Part shown: positions 23,042 through 32,460 of the stretch, piece by piece
Layout: the number at the start of each line of letters is the position of its first letter
Numbering within the stretch: position 1 is the stretch's first letter
Origin: an uncultured bacterium
GTDB taxonomy: Bacteria > Patescibacteriota > Patescibacteriia > UBA1558 > GWA2-36-10
Assembly (NCBI GenBank): GCA_903855135.1
Contig: CAINYB010000023.1
Coordinates: 1-34,938, forward strand
DNA: 34,938 bases
Direction of reading: 5' to 3'
Notes under the pieces: model-generated
Databases searched by the model: none
What the model saw: only the letters and a program-made list of their open reading frames with translations
Told to the model about the DNA's origin: nothing
Made by a program: the position numbers and the translations under genes

Positions 23042-24511
23042 ATGTTATCACTTTCTCCAATAAAAGCCAAGATAAATTGGCGCCAGATTTTATGGCTAAG
23101 TATTGCTTTTTTTGCTCTAAGATTAGCCTCTTTTTTGCTAAGAGACAGTAGTTTACTACAGGCTTTATTTGTTTTACTTAATATTTCCGTATTGGCTGCT
23201 TTATTTTTCAAAAATAAACCTTTAGCTTGGTATTACTTATTATTAGAATTTGTCTTAGGTGGAGCTGGTTTATTTTTTCAAGCTTTTAGCTTGTCACTAA
23301 GAACTATCTTAATTTTAGAATTTTTACTACTTTATTTCACTAGTATTCCCGCCTTCGCGGGAATAACTAGAGGAAATAAGACAGCGACCGCAAATGAACT
23401 AGCTAAATTCCCGCGACTGCGGGAATTAATTCGCGAGCATAAAAATATTTTATTGGTATTTTTAATAGCAATATTATTTTTAGGCCTGGCTTTTTATCTG
23501 GGTCTTAAAAATCAACATAATTTATTTTTTATTCTCCAAGATCTATTGCCTTTTAGTTTTTTCCTTCTTGTCTTTCCGGCTAGAGAATTTTTAAAAGATA
23601 AAAATAGTGACAAAAATTTATTAAATTTACTTTTTATTTTTATTTTAGGCTCAAGCTTGTGGTCAGTTTTTAATTTAATCTTATTTCAGCAAGGTATCGC
23701 TATCTTGCACTCACCGTATTATAACTGGTTGAGAGATTTTGCTGCTGCTAAAATAACTTATTTAGATGCTGGCTTTTGGCGAATAGTTTTTCCTGAGCAA
23801 ATACTACTAGTCGCTAGTATTTTATTTTTATCTTGGCTGTATTTAAAAACTAAAGATAAAATATACTTATTATTTTTAGTATTTGCCAATATTATTTTGG
23901 CCTTAAATATTTCTCGTGCTTACTTTTTGGCCTTAATTATTTGTTTTTTATTTTTAAAATACCAAAACAAAATAAAGGATTGGTTTTTACTTGGTGCTTT
24001 TATTTTAATAAGTTTTCTTGCTGTATTTTTTATTATTAATCTAAGCATAAGCAGTGCTAAAAACTTAGGTTTAAATATTTTAGGCTTAAGATTGCCTGGG
24101 ATAGAGAATATCAAAGTCGATGAAAGCGCTAATGCTAGGCTTGAGCTTTTGTCAGAGATCACAAAACAAATAAAAAATTCTCCGCTCATTGGTCAGGGCT
24201 TGGGTTTAAACATTTCTTTTATAAACAAGGCAAATTTGCAAGTTAACACTCGTCATTTTGATTGGGGCTATTTAGAAATTTTAGCAAAATTCGGTGTTTT
24301 GGGATTTTTATTTTACTATTATTTTTGGCTAAAATTGGCTAAAAATCTCTTTATAAACAAAAAACAAAGCATTAACTTTGTTTTGCTTGCTAGTTTAGTG
24401 AGTATTTTACTAGCCAATATCTGGGCACAAACTACTCTGCATATTTTAGGTGTTATTTTCTTTGTCTTTATTTTGGCTTTTAGTCAAAATCAAAGAGCAA
24501 AGTCTTGCTAG
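23042..24511 (+). CDS. O-antigen ligase/polymerase-like multi-TM protein
   Basis: 489 aa, many TM segments; 'NSPLIGQGLGLNISFINKANLQVNTRHFDWGYLEILAKFGVLGFLFYYYFW' is a Wzy/WaaL-like C-terminal motif. Confidence 0.75.
   Translation: MLSLSPIKAKINWRQILWLSIAFFALRLASFLLRDSSLLQALFVLLNISVLAALFFKNKPLAWYYLLLEFVLGGAGLFFQAFSLSLRTILILEFLLLYFTSIPAFAGITRGNKTATANELAKFPRLRELIREHKNILLVFLIAILFLGLAFYLGLKNQHNLFFILQDLLPFSFFLLVFPAREFLKDKNSDKNLLNLLFIFILGSSLWSVFNLILFQQGIAILHSPYYNWLRDFAAAKITYLDAGFWRIVFPEQILLVASILFLSWLYLKTKDKIYLLFLVFANIILALNISRAYFLALIICFLFLKYQNKIKDWFLLGAFILISFLAVFFIINLSISSAKNLGLNILGLRLPGIENIKVDESANARLELLSEITKQIKNSPLIGQGLGLNISFINKANLQVNTRHFDWGYLEILAKFGVLGFLFYYYFWLKLAKNLFINKKQSINFVLLASLVSILLANIWAQTTLHILGVIFFVFILAFSQNQRAKSC
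23345..23427. repeat. pair of mini-palindromes inside the O-antigen-ligase-like gene
   Basis: ATTCCCGC-CTTC-GCGGGAAT (23345-23364) and AATTCCCGC-GACT-GCGGGAATT (23406-23427), translated in frame as 'SIPAFAGITRG…KFPRLRELI'. Confidence 0.85.
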
Positions 24512-25511
24512 TTTTATCTGTGCTTTCTTTTTTTATTAGCTCAGGCTGGGCTAATTTTATTTTGACTGGATATAATTCTATTTTGTTTTGTTTTTCATCT
24601 AAAACTAATTTTAACACCAAACCTTGTTGCACTTCAGCGGAAAAATACTGATCAAAAACAAAATTTCCTAAAGAATAAAAAATATACTTATCTTTATATT
24701 GCTCAAAATCTTGCACTACATGTGGATGATGACCAATGATCATGTCTACGCCAGCGTCTATCAGTGCGTGGGCTAGTTTTTCTTGGGACTTATTATGTTT
24801 TGTTTTATATTCTGCTCCCCAGTGTACAAAAACGATATCCAAAACTCCAGCTTCTGTTTGCTCACTGATGTTTTTTAAAGCTTTGCCTTCATTAAAATCT
24901 ACACCAAAAGTATAAAGACCAAATAAATTTATTTTTTGTCCGTTTTTTTCTATTCTAGTAGCCTTGTCTTGACCGGAATTACGGTTTTGACCAAAACCAA
25001 TGATATTGTTTTGTGTTAAATAAGTTCTAGTTTCTAATTCTGAATTAAAACTAGCGTCGTTAGTATGATTATTGGCTTGCGATAAATAGTCAAAACCAAC
25101 TTGCGCTAAAACTTCAGCTTTATTGGGCGTGAAAGAAAAACGTGTGCTATTATTTGGCACAATAAAATAATTTTTTACTATTGGACCCTCTAAATTTCCA
25201 ATAGTCAAATCAGCTGACGCTAAAAAATCTTTTATTTTTAAAAAAGGGTAAGCTTCGTCTTTACTTTTTTTACTCAACCAATCTACGTGCCGAGCCAGCA
25301 TGATATCACCAGTAAAAATAAGACTTAGTGGTTTTGACTCTTCTACTTTGGGCTCGACAATCTCTGGTGTAGAGGTCACTATTTTTTCTACTACTATAGC
25401 TTGCTTTTGTTCACTTAATAAATCTGCACTATTTTTAGCTAAAACCAAAGCACCTATCAAACAGGTCGCTCCTAAAATAAATAAAATAATCGCTAATTTA
25501 ATTCTGTCCAT
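24480..25511 (-). CDS. CapA family protein (PGA_cap metallophosphatase-like)
   Basis: 343 aa; 'LIFTGDIMLARHVDWLS', 'IGNLEGPIV', 'QANNHTNDA', 'MIIGHHPHVVQDFE' and 'FYSLGNFVFDQ' are CapA hallmarks. Confidence 0.9.
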   Translation of the reverse strand: MDRIKLAIILFILGATCLIGALVLAKNSADLLSEQKQAIVVEKIVTSTPEIVEPKVEESKPLSLIFTGDIMLARHVDWLSKKSKDEAYPFLKIKDFLASADLTIGNLEGPIVKNYFIVPNNSTRFSFTPNKAEVLAQVGFDYLSQANNHTNDASFNSELETRTYLTQNNIIGFGQNRNSGQDKATRIEKNGQKINLFGLYTFGVDFNEGKALKNISEQTEAGVLDIVFVHWGAEYKTKHNKSQEKLAHALIDAGVDMIIGHHPHVVQDFEQYKDKYIFYSLGNFVFDQYFSAEVQQGLVLKLVLDEKQNKIELYPVKIKLAQPELIKKESTDKTSKTLLFDFD

Positions 25512-26787
25512 CTTGAATGCTGGCGATAGTCAAACTTAAAAGCAAGAAAAATAATAAACTTAAATCATTTTTAAAATATGGCACATCTACTAGCCCGTGC
25601 ACGAAGATAACCAGCCAAGCTAAAGTCAATGGCCAAGCTAAATAATGTTTGGTCAAAAATAATTGCTTCAAATTTTTAACTAGTAAATAAATAAAAACTA
25701 AAAATAATAATAAACCTAAAATCCCTAGCTCCACCCAAAAGTTTAAAAAGATGTTGTGTGGGTATAAAAATATCTCTAACCACTTGATCTGGTGGTATTG
25801 AGCAAATAATGCTTGATAACCATTTAAGCCGGCGCCAAAAAACCAATGCTCTTTAAGCATTAACAAGGTCTCTTGCCACTGTAGGCCACGGATAGCCAAG
25901 GAGCTGGTGAAGTGACTAGCGACCGGGTGGAATAAATCATTAAAAATTGCAATAAAATAATTTTTTAAATTAGAAAAAATCGCTAAGTAAAAAACAAAGC
26001 CTAATAAAACACCTTGCTTGAATTTATCTTTTAATTTAAATAAGAAAAAAATAAATAGAGCAAAAACTAAGGCTAAAATCGCCCCTTCACTTTTGGTCAT
26101 CCAGATTAACCATGCACCTGCCAAGATACTCATCAGAAGAAGTACCCCCTCTTTTTCTCCCCCTAATTTAGGGGGAGATGTCCGCCAGGACAAAAGGGGT
26201 ATAGAGTAGGCAAATAAAAAGGCGAGGAGTGGTGTGACTAGCAAAGTAACAGCATTGGGATAAGAAAAAACTGAAGTTAGTCTTTTGATATTTGGATAAT
26301 TATAAGCAGCCGGTAAGCGCCAGTCAGTAAAATACTGATAAAATGCAACTGCACTTAAAAACAAAATCAAAATGGCAAAACTATTAAAAATAATGTCTTG
26401 ATTTTTTTTGTTTTTAGCTAAATCTAAGATAATAAAACTAAATAAAATTGGCTCAAGAAAATAAGCCCGCCACAAACCTAAAGAATTAAAAGTAAAATGA
26501 TAAATTAAAGCTAAGATAGAAACCGCAAACCAGGCCATGATCCAAAGACGCCAATACTTGGGCAAGGCGAGAACCCCGCGGAGCGGGGTCTCCCTACGGT
26601 CGAAAAACCAGATAGCAAATAAGATCAAAAACATTAGCTCCAGTAAAGAACTCGGCAAGCCAAAAATACTAAAGCGCCAGCCATAACTAGGCAATAAAAC
26701 AATCAACACACTCAAAGCCAAAATACGACTGCGCCAAGCAAGCACAAAAAATAAAAGGCCAAAAGTAATCAGCAAAAAATTTATCAT
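25498..26787 (-). CDS. O-antigen ligase family protein
   Basis: 429 aa multi-TM; 'EHWFFGAGLNGYQALFAQYHQIKWLEIFLYPHNIFLNFWVELGILGLLLFLVFIY' is the Wzy_C motif. Confidence 0.88.
   Translation of the reverse strand: MINFLLITFGLLFFVLAWRSRILALSVLIVLLPSYGWRFSIFGLPSSLLELMFLILFAIWFFDRRETPLRGVLALPKYWRLWIMAWFAVSILALIYHFTFNSLGLWRAYFLEPILFSFIILDLAKNKKNQDIIFNSFAILILFLSAVAFYQYFTDWRLPAAYNYPNIKRLTSVFSYPNAVTLLVTPLLAFLFAYSIPLLSWRTSPPKLGGEKEGVLLLMSILAGAWLIWMTKSEGAILALVFALFIFFLFKLKDKFKQGVLLGFVFYLAIFSNLKNYFIAIFNDLFHPVASHFTSSLAIRGLQWQETLLMLKEHWFFGAGLNGYQALFAQYHQIKWLEIFLYPHNIFLNFWVELGILGLLLFLVFIYLLVKNLKQLFLTKHYLAWPLTLAWLVIFVHGLVDVPYFKNDLSLLFFLLLSLTIASIQDGQN
26157..26177. repeat. palindromic element inside the O-antigen ligase gene
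   Basis: CTCCCCCTAA-T-TTAGGGGGAG, flanked by TACCCCCTCTTTTT…CAAAAGGGGTA. Translated as 'LLSWRTSPPKLGGEKEGVLLL' on the gene strand. Confidence 0.8.
26573..26589. repeat. palindromic element inside the O-antigen ligase gene
   Basis: ACCCCGC-GGA-GCGGGGT within GCGAGAACCCCGCGGAGCGGGGTCTCCCTACGGTCG; translated as 'DRRETPLRGVLALP'. Confidence 0.8.
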
Positions 26788-28214
26788 TACTCAGTTTTGG
26801 TTAATATTTTTTTTAGCAATTCTTTACTAATACCACGAGTAAAATACAAAACTATCGCGTAAACAAAAGTAGCTACGATAATAGACAAAATAAAAGAATA
26901 GTTAAAAATAAATTTACCTAAAATAAAAGCTAAAATGCTAGCTAAAACAGTTTTGAAAAAAACTGGAGAGAAAAATTTTAAAGGTAAATGTTTTTTAATC
27001 ACCAAATAAGCAAAAAACCACAATAAAAACTCTACAAAAACCGTGAGCCAAGCAGCTGCTGGGGCTCCGTATTTAGGAATAAAGATAAAATAAGTGCTTA
27101 AGCCAATGACAGCAGCGATAAAAAAATATTTTACCATTTCTTTTTGCTTATTGATAGCCACTACTAGATAGCTAAAGAAAGTACCAAAATAAATAGCAAT
27201 AGTAGCAATGATCAAAATGTTTAGTAATGGTCCAGAGCCAGCGTAGTCACTACCAGCCAACAAGATCATCAAGGGCTTACTGACTAGCCAGACATTGACC
27301 AAAATCAGACCACTTAAAATCACAAAAAAATCAAAAACATGCTGACTTAAAACTTGAAGTTGCTCCCAATTTTTTTGTATATAATGGGCTGTAAACAAAG
27401 GCACGATCAAGCTCATAAACATGTGCGGAAAAGTAGCTAAAACTTCTAGCACTCTGTATGGTGCACCGTATAAGCCAACTACTTCTGCTGGTGCATAAGC
27501 TGATAGTACTAAAGTGTCAGCTTTAAAATAAACTAAATTTAAAATAGTAGTCAAAGCTAGAGGCCAAGTAATGATAAAAACTTTTTTCCAATAAGAAAAA
27601 TCAAAAGCAAAATGTAATTTTACAAATTTGCGTAAAAATATGATCAACAAAATCACTCCTAAAAATTGAGTGAAAGAATGCCAAGCTAAAACACTGCGTA
27701 AACTACCGGTGTTAAAAAATAAATAAAACAAAATAAAACAATAAACACTTTTATTTAATAAATCAGCAATAGCAACTAAAGGCATGGCTAATTTTTTTGC
27801 AAAAACAGCCGCTAAGGTAGAAACTAAACTTTGGAAAAAGAAAGTCAAAATAAAATAAATCAAATTAGTTTTTACTTCTGGAGCATAAGGAAAAAAGATG
27901 ATAGCAATCGGCGCTAAAATCAAAACTATCAATGAAGCAAAAAAACGAATCGTAAAAATATTGTTTACTATTTTTGTTTCTTGCTCGGATTTTTCAGCGG
28001 TAGAAATTTCTCGTAGTAAAGTCAAATATAACCCTAGGTCAGCCAAGATCATAAAGGTCTGAGCAAAGGCAAAAATAGTAGTATAAAAACCGAACTGGGT
28101 AGTACCCAAAATACGGGTAATTAAAGACAGGTTTAAAACACCAATCAAAATACTAATGGCTCGTAAAATTACTTGCCATAAAGTGTTAGAAAATATCTTA
28201 TTTGCGGTAGACAT
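26787..28214 (-). CDS. flippase / polysaccharide biosynthesis membrane protein (Wzx-like)
   Basis: Track ORF begins at 28256; start moved to the Met at 28214 (MSTANKIFSNTLWQVILRAISILIGVLNLSLITRILGTTQFGFYTTIFAFAQTFMILADLGLY) because the upstream 14 codons read through repeat DNA. Confidence 0.9.
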   Translation of the reverse strand: MSTANKIFSNTLWQVILRAISILIGVLNLSLITRILGTTQFGFYTTIFAFAQTFMILADLGLYLTLLREISTAEKSEQETKIVNNIFTIRFFASLIVLILAPIAIIFFPYAPEVKTNLIYFILTFFFQSLVSTLAAVFAKKLAMPLVAIADLLNKSVYCFILFYLFFNTGSLRSVLAWHSFTQFLGVILLIIFLRKFVKLHFAFDFSYWKKVFIITWPLALTTILNLVYFKADTLVLSAYAPAEVVGLYGAPYRVLEVLATFPHMFMSLIVPLFTAHYIQKNWEQLQVLSQHVFDFFVILSGLILVNVWLVSKPLMILLAGSDYAGSGPLLNILIIATIAIYFGTFFSYLVVAINKQKEMVKYFFIAAVIGLSTYFIFIPKYGAPAAAWLTVFVEFLLWFFAYLVIKKHLPLKFFSPVFFKTVLASILAFILGKFIFNYSFILSIIVATFVYAIVLYFTRGISKELLKKILTKTE

Positions 28215-28238
28215 GTGGCTTTTATAACCCCCTCTGTA

Positions 28239-28320
28239 TCTCCCCCTTCCCCGCATACGCGGGGATCTGGGGGAGAAAATAATAAAAAGTTTTAATGCTC
28301 CTCCCCTTACGAAAGGGAGG
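28239..28320. repeat. composite nested palindromic element between flippase and recA
   Basis: TCTCCCCC…CCCCGC-ATAC-GCGGGG…GGGGGAGA (28239-28276), then CCTCCCCTTACGAAAGGGAGG (28300-28320). Confidence 0.85.
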
Positions 28321-28333
28321 TTGGGTGGGGTTT

Positions 28334-29362
28334 TTACTCGATCTCTCGAGATTTATACTCACTCCAAACTTTTTTCTTAATATCGGCTAATAATTGTTTA
28401 TTTTCTTTCAAATAAGCCTTGGCGTTTTCCCGACCAACACCTAACTTAATATCACCATAACTATAAGAGTTACCAGACTTGGTGATAACATCAAAGCTCA
28501 AACCAACGTCCAAGACATCACCAGCGACAGAAATGCCCTCGTTGTACATGATATCAAAAGTGGTGCCTTTGAATGGCGCGGCTACTTTATTTTTCACTAC
28601 TTTAGCGTTGACTTGGTTGCCAATGATTTTTTCTGCTTGTTTGATTTGGGCTGAACGTCTAACCTCGATACGTACTGAAGAATAAAACTTCAAAGCATTG
28701 CCACCAGTGGTAGTTTCTGGATTACCAAAAAATACACCGATCTTCATACGAATCTGATTGATAAACACGATGATAGTATGACTCTTACCGACGATGCCGG
28801 CTAGTTTTCTCAATGCTTGAGACATCAATCTGGCTTGTAAGCCCATGTGTGAATCGCCCATTTCGCCTTCGATTTCTGCTTTTGGCACTAAGGCTGCCAC
28901 TGAATCAACAACAATGACATCGATACCACCTGAACGCACTAGGGTCTCTACTATTTCTAAAGCTTGCTCACCGGTATCTGGCTGAGAAATAAATAGATCG
29001 TCAATGTTGACACCGATTCTTTTGGCATAATCAGGATCTAGGGCGTGCTCTGCATCCACAAAAGCGGCGACACCACCTTGCTTTTGGACCTCAGCGACAA
29101 TGTGCTGAGCCAGTGTAGTTTTTCCTGAAGCTTCTGGCCCATAGATTTCAATGATTCTACCTTTTGGAATACCACCGACACCCAAAGCAATGTCTAGCGA
29201 GAGACAGCCGGTCGAAACCACATCGACGTTCATTGCTTTTGCTTCTCCCAGCTTCATGATCGAGCCTTCGCCAAAGCGACTACGGATTTGATTGATCGCA
29301 TTTTCCGTGGCCGTGTTTAATTTTGTTGTTTGTTTTTTCGCTTCTTTGTTTTCGTTTGCCAT
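28334..29362 (-). CDS. recA: recombinase RecA
   Basis: 342 aa; '[24 protein letters not shown]', '[32 protein letters not shown]'. No intein visible. Confidence 0.98.
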   Translation of the reverse strand: MANENKEAKKQTTKLNTATENAINQIRSRFGEGSIMKLGEAKAMNVDVVSTGCLSLDIALGVGGIPKGRIIEIYGPEASGKTTLAQHIVAEVQKQGGVAAFVDAEHALDPDYAKRIGVNIDDLFISQPDTGEQALEIVETLVRSGGIDVIVVDSVAALVPKAEIEGEMGDSHMGLQARLMSQALRKLAGIVGKSHTIIVFINQIRMKIGVFFGNPETTTGGNALKFYSSVRIEVRRSAQIKQAEKIIGNQVNAKVVKNKVAAPFKGTTFDIMYNEGISVAGDVLDVGLSFDVITKSGNSYSYGDIKLGVGRENAKAYLKENKQLLADIKKKVWSEYKSREIE

Positions 29363-29411
29363 AAAATTCTTTCTTTCTTTAGCAAAAGGCCTGATTTTGC
29401 TGAATATATAA

Positions 29412-30098
29412 TTAATTAGCTTGTATAAATCCCGCTACTTCTTCGCGTAAAATATTTAAATAAATCGTTCTAGTTTTACTATGTTTCTTTTTAGCATTTA
29501 TTTCTAAATTGTTCAAGCCGATACTCAGAGCCACATTAGTTTTGAAATTTCCCTGCTCATCTAATAAGACTAATTCATTGTTAATAAACAATTGCACCTC
29601 TGGTTCACTCTTGCCCTCAACATCTACTGAACTAGCGCCAGTTTTTAAATCGGTGACTGGAGAAATAATCTCTACTTTTGGTGGAGAAATAATATTATTT
29701 ATTTCCCAGACCAAGTAGCTTAAAGCCAATAAAACAACTAAAGCCAAAAGTATTTTTCTTAAAAAATGTGGGCCTAAATATTTTACAAATTTATTTTCTT
29801 TTTTTGCCTCTTCGTCTTTAAACTGGTCACCTACTAATTTTTCTTTTTTATAATCACTTAATATTTCTCGACTTGGTAAAGATAAAAAATCAGCATACAA
29901 TTTTATCCAATTACGTACATAAATCTCCCCTGGTAATTGATGATAATCGCCTGCTTCTAAATATTCTAAATATTTTATTTGTATTTTTGTTTCTTTACTT
30001 ACCTGCGCTAAACTAAAACCTCGTTCTTCACGGTTAGTTTTCAAACGATTGTTAACTGTTTGTCCTTGACTAATTGTTTTCTTCTGAAAATTTACCAT
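29412..30098 (-). CDS. RodZ-like HTH transmembrane protein
   Basis: 228 aa; N-terminal HTH_25-type '[54 protein letters not shown]', TM, extracytoplasmic beta domain. Confidence 0.85.
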   Translation of the reverse strand: MVNFQKKTISQGQTVNNRLKTNREERGFSLAQVSKETKIQIKYLEYLEAGDYHQLPGEIYVRNWIKLYADFLSLPSREILSDYKKEKLVGDQFKDEEAKKENKFVKYLGPHFLRKILLALVVLLALSYLVWEINNIISPPKVEIISPVTDLKTGASSVDVEGKSEPEVQLFINNELVLLDEQGNFKTNVALSIGLNNLEINAKKKHSKTRTIYLNILREEVAGFIQAN

Positions 30099-30105
30099 GG
30101 TTTAA

Positions 30106-32361
30106 CTAAAAATTTTTGGCTTGAACTTCTTCTTCTAAATCATCTTCTTCATCAACCAACTCCGCCACCTCATCAGCCTCTCCCAAATCAGTTTCGTCTA
30201 ATTCAGTGGAAAAATTTTCTTCTAGCTCATCTTGAGAGACCAAAACTTCTCTTGGTTTAGCACCGTCACCAGGACCAACTACACCCATCTCTTCTAAAAT
30301 ATCCAGTAGTCTGGCGGCTCGCGCATAGCCGACACGTAAACGTCTCTGCAAAAGAGTGGCTGAAGCTTTGCCGGCTTTGATCACCGCTTCTTTGGCTTCT
30401 AATGTCAAATCATCTTCGTAATCATTGCCACCAGAACTTGCGCCCATCACACCAGATGAGTGGCCAATTTTTTCCACAATCTTTGGATCATATTCTGGTT
30501 CACCACCTTGAGATTTCACATAGTCAACTACTGCATTTATTTCTTCGTCCGAAACATAAGCGCCCTGAATACGTCCTGGGTGAGTCAGCTCGGCAGTCAT
30601 AAACAACATATCACCTTTACCTAATAATTTTTCCGCACCAGCAGCATCCAAAATAGTACGCGAGTCAATATTTGAAGCTACCGAAAAAGCAATGCGTGAA
30701 GTAATATTGGCCTTGATCAAACCAGTGATGACATTGGTCGATGGTCTTTGGGTGGCTAAAACTAAATGAATACCAACAGCACGAGCCATCTGTGCTAAAC
30801 GAATGATGGCACCTTCTACTTCTTTAGCCGCCACTTGCATTAAGTCAGCCAACTCGTCGATAACGATCACGATATATGGTAGTTTATTTACTATTACCGC
30901 GTTGTTATAGCTTTCTAAATTTCTTTTATTAGCCGCTTGTAAAAGTTTATAGCGTTGCTCCATTTCTGACACTGCCCAGCGCAAAGCATTAATAGTTTTA
31001 TCTGCTTCGTTAATCACTGGTGTCAATAAATATGGCAAGTCATTATAGACCGAAAGTTCGACGCGCTTTGGATCAACTAAAATAAATTTTAATTCGTCTG
31101 GCGAGTTTTCATAGATTAAACTTAAAATAATATTATTCACACAAACAGATTTACCACTACCTGTAGCACCAGCGATCAATAAGTGAGGCATGTTGCCTAG
31201 ATTTGCTAGCTTCGGTGTGCCAGCCACATCTTTACCAAGAGAAATAAATAAATTATTTTTACGTTTACGATAATCATCGCTTTCTAAAATCTCTCTTAAC
31301 TTCACTATCGAGACAGTTTGATTTGGTACTTCGATACCAACCAAAGATTTACCTGGAATAGGTGCTTCGATTCTCAAAGGGTGAGCAGCTAGTGCAAGTG
31401 CTAAATCATTTTGCAAAGTTAAAATATGAGCAAGCTTTACACCTTCAGCTGGACGTAAAGTATATTGGGTGACAGTAGGACCGACATTGACGTCAGCCAT
31501 TTCTACTTCGATACCAAAATTCTCCAAAGTCTTTTTGATCTTGGCCATATTGGCATCAATATCACCAGACATTGGTTTAGAGTTTGAGTAAGTCAAAAGC
31601 TCTAAAGGCACGATAATCTTGCGTGGTTTTTTTACGACTGGTTGTTCAACTACTTCTTCTTGTTCTTGGCCAGCCTCTGCTTTATGGACAGGGATAGCGA
31701 CTTCTTCTTGGTTATTATCTTCGATGCTAAACTCTTCTTCTTCGCTAATCTCTTCGGTCAGTTCCTCTTCATCGCCACCACTAGGTAAAAGTTTTTCTTT
31801 TAAAATACCTAAAGCCTTGGCTCTGTCTACCATGGCTCTAAATGAGGTATTAAAGCCTAATAAAATACCAATGGTCAATAAAGCCAAGAAAGCTACTAAA
31901 GCTCCCCAGAAGCCTAAAAATTGCTGCATAAGCTTACCTAGGCCGTATCCTAAGGCGCCGCCGCCCTTTCCTAGAGAAACCACGTCTTGATATTCAGCAG
32001 CGCCAACAAAAAAATCAAACAAAGCACAAAAAGAAGACAAAACTAAGGCTAAGCCAAAATAATTACTGAGCTTAATCAAGTATTTTTCGCTATTTAATAA
32101 AGCGTAGCCTAAAAATAAAAGTAAAATTAAAAAAAGCCAGTCGGCCCAACCAAATAAATAAGCAAGTCCTAAGGAAAAGTAGTGTCCAAAAGCACCAGCG
32201 GCTTCAAACATCGATAAAAGCCCTAAAAAAGAGACTAAAAATATAAAGACAATTACAATGCCGCGCTTGGTTTCTGGAGCTAAAGTCCAGTGACCAACAT
32301 AATTCTCGTCTTCGACAATTTCGCGTCTATTTCTGCTCAATTTTTCTCTTTTTTTTGCCAT
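30106..32361 (-). CDS. ftsK: DNA translocase FtsK/SpoIIIE
   Basis: 751 aa; N-terminal TM region; 'PHLLIAGATGSGKSVCVNNIILSLIYENSPDELKFILVDPKRVELSVYNDLPYLLTPVI'; C-terminal gamma winged helix. Confidence 0.96.
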   Translation of the reverse strand: MAKKREKLSRNRREIVEDENYVGHWTLAPETKRGIVIVFIFLVSFLGLLSMFEAAGAFGHYFSLGLAYLFGWADWLFLILLLFLGYALLNSEKYLIKLSNYFGLALVLSSFCALFDFFVGAAEYQDVVSLGKGGGALGYGLGKLMQQFLGFWGALVAFLALLTIGILLGFNTSFRAMVDRAKALGILKEKLLPSGGDEEELTEEISEEEEFSIEDNNQEEVAIPVHKAEAGQEQEEVVEQPVVKKPRKIIVPLELLTYSNSKPMSGDIDANMAKIKKTLENFGIEVEMADVNVGPTVTQYTLRPAEGVKLAHILTLQNDLALALAAHPLRIEAPIPGKSLVGIEVPNQTVSIVKLREILESDDYRKRKNNLFISLGKDVAGTPKLANLGNMPHLLIAGATGSGKSVCVNNIILSLIYENSPDELKFILVDPKRVELSVYNDLPYLLTPVINEADKTINALRWAVSEMEQRYKLLQAANKRNLESYNNAVIVNKLPYIVIVIDELADLMQVAAKEVEGAIIRLAQMARAVGIHLVLATQRPSTNVITGLIKANITSRIAFSVASNIDSRTILDAAGAEKLLGKGDMLFMTAELTHPGRIQGAYVSDEEINAVVDYVKSQGGEPEYDPKIVEKIGHSSGVMGASSGGNDYEDDLTLEAKEAVIKAGKASATLLQRRLRVGYARAARLLDILEEMGVVGPGDGAKPREVLVSQDELEENFSTELDETDLGEADEVAELVDEEDDLEEEVQAKNF

Positions 32362-32419
32362 ATTTAGAGTTTTATTTTGCTTTAAACATAGTATATTTTA
32401 GCATATTTAAAGAAAAAAC

Positions 32420-32453
32420 AAAAACACCCCTCGACTACGCTCGGGGTGTTTTT
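32420..32453 (-). terminator. Rho-independent-like terminator after rpoC
   Basis: AAAAACACCCC TCGACTACGCTC GGGGTGTTTTT; flanking A/T tracts; immediately downstream of the minus-strand rpoC stop. Confidence 0.75.
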
Positions 32454-32460
32454 ATAAATT

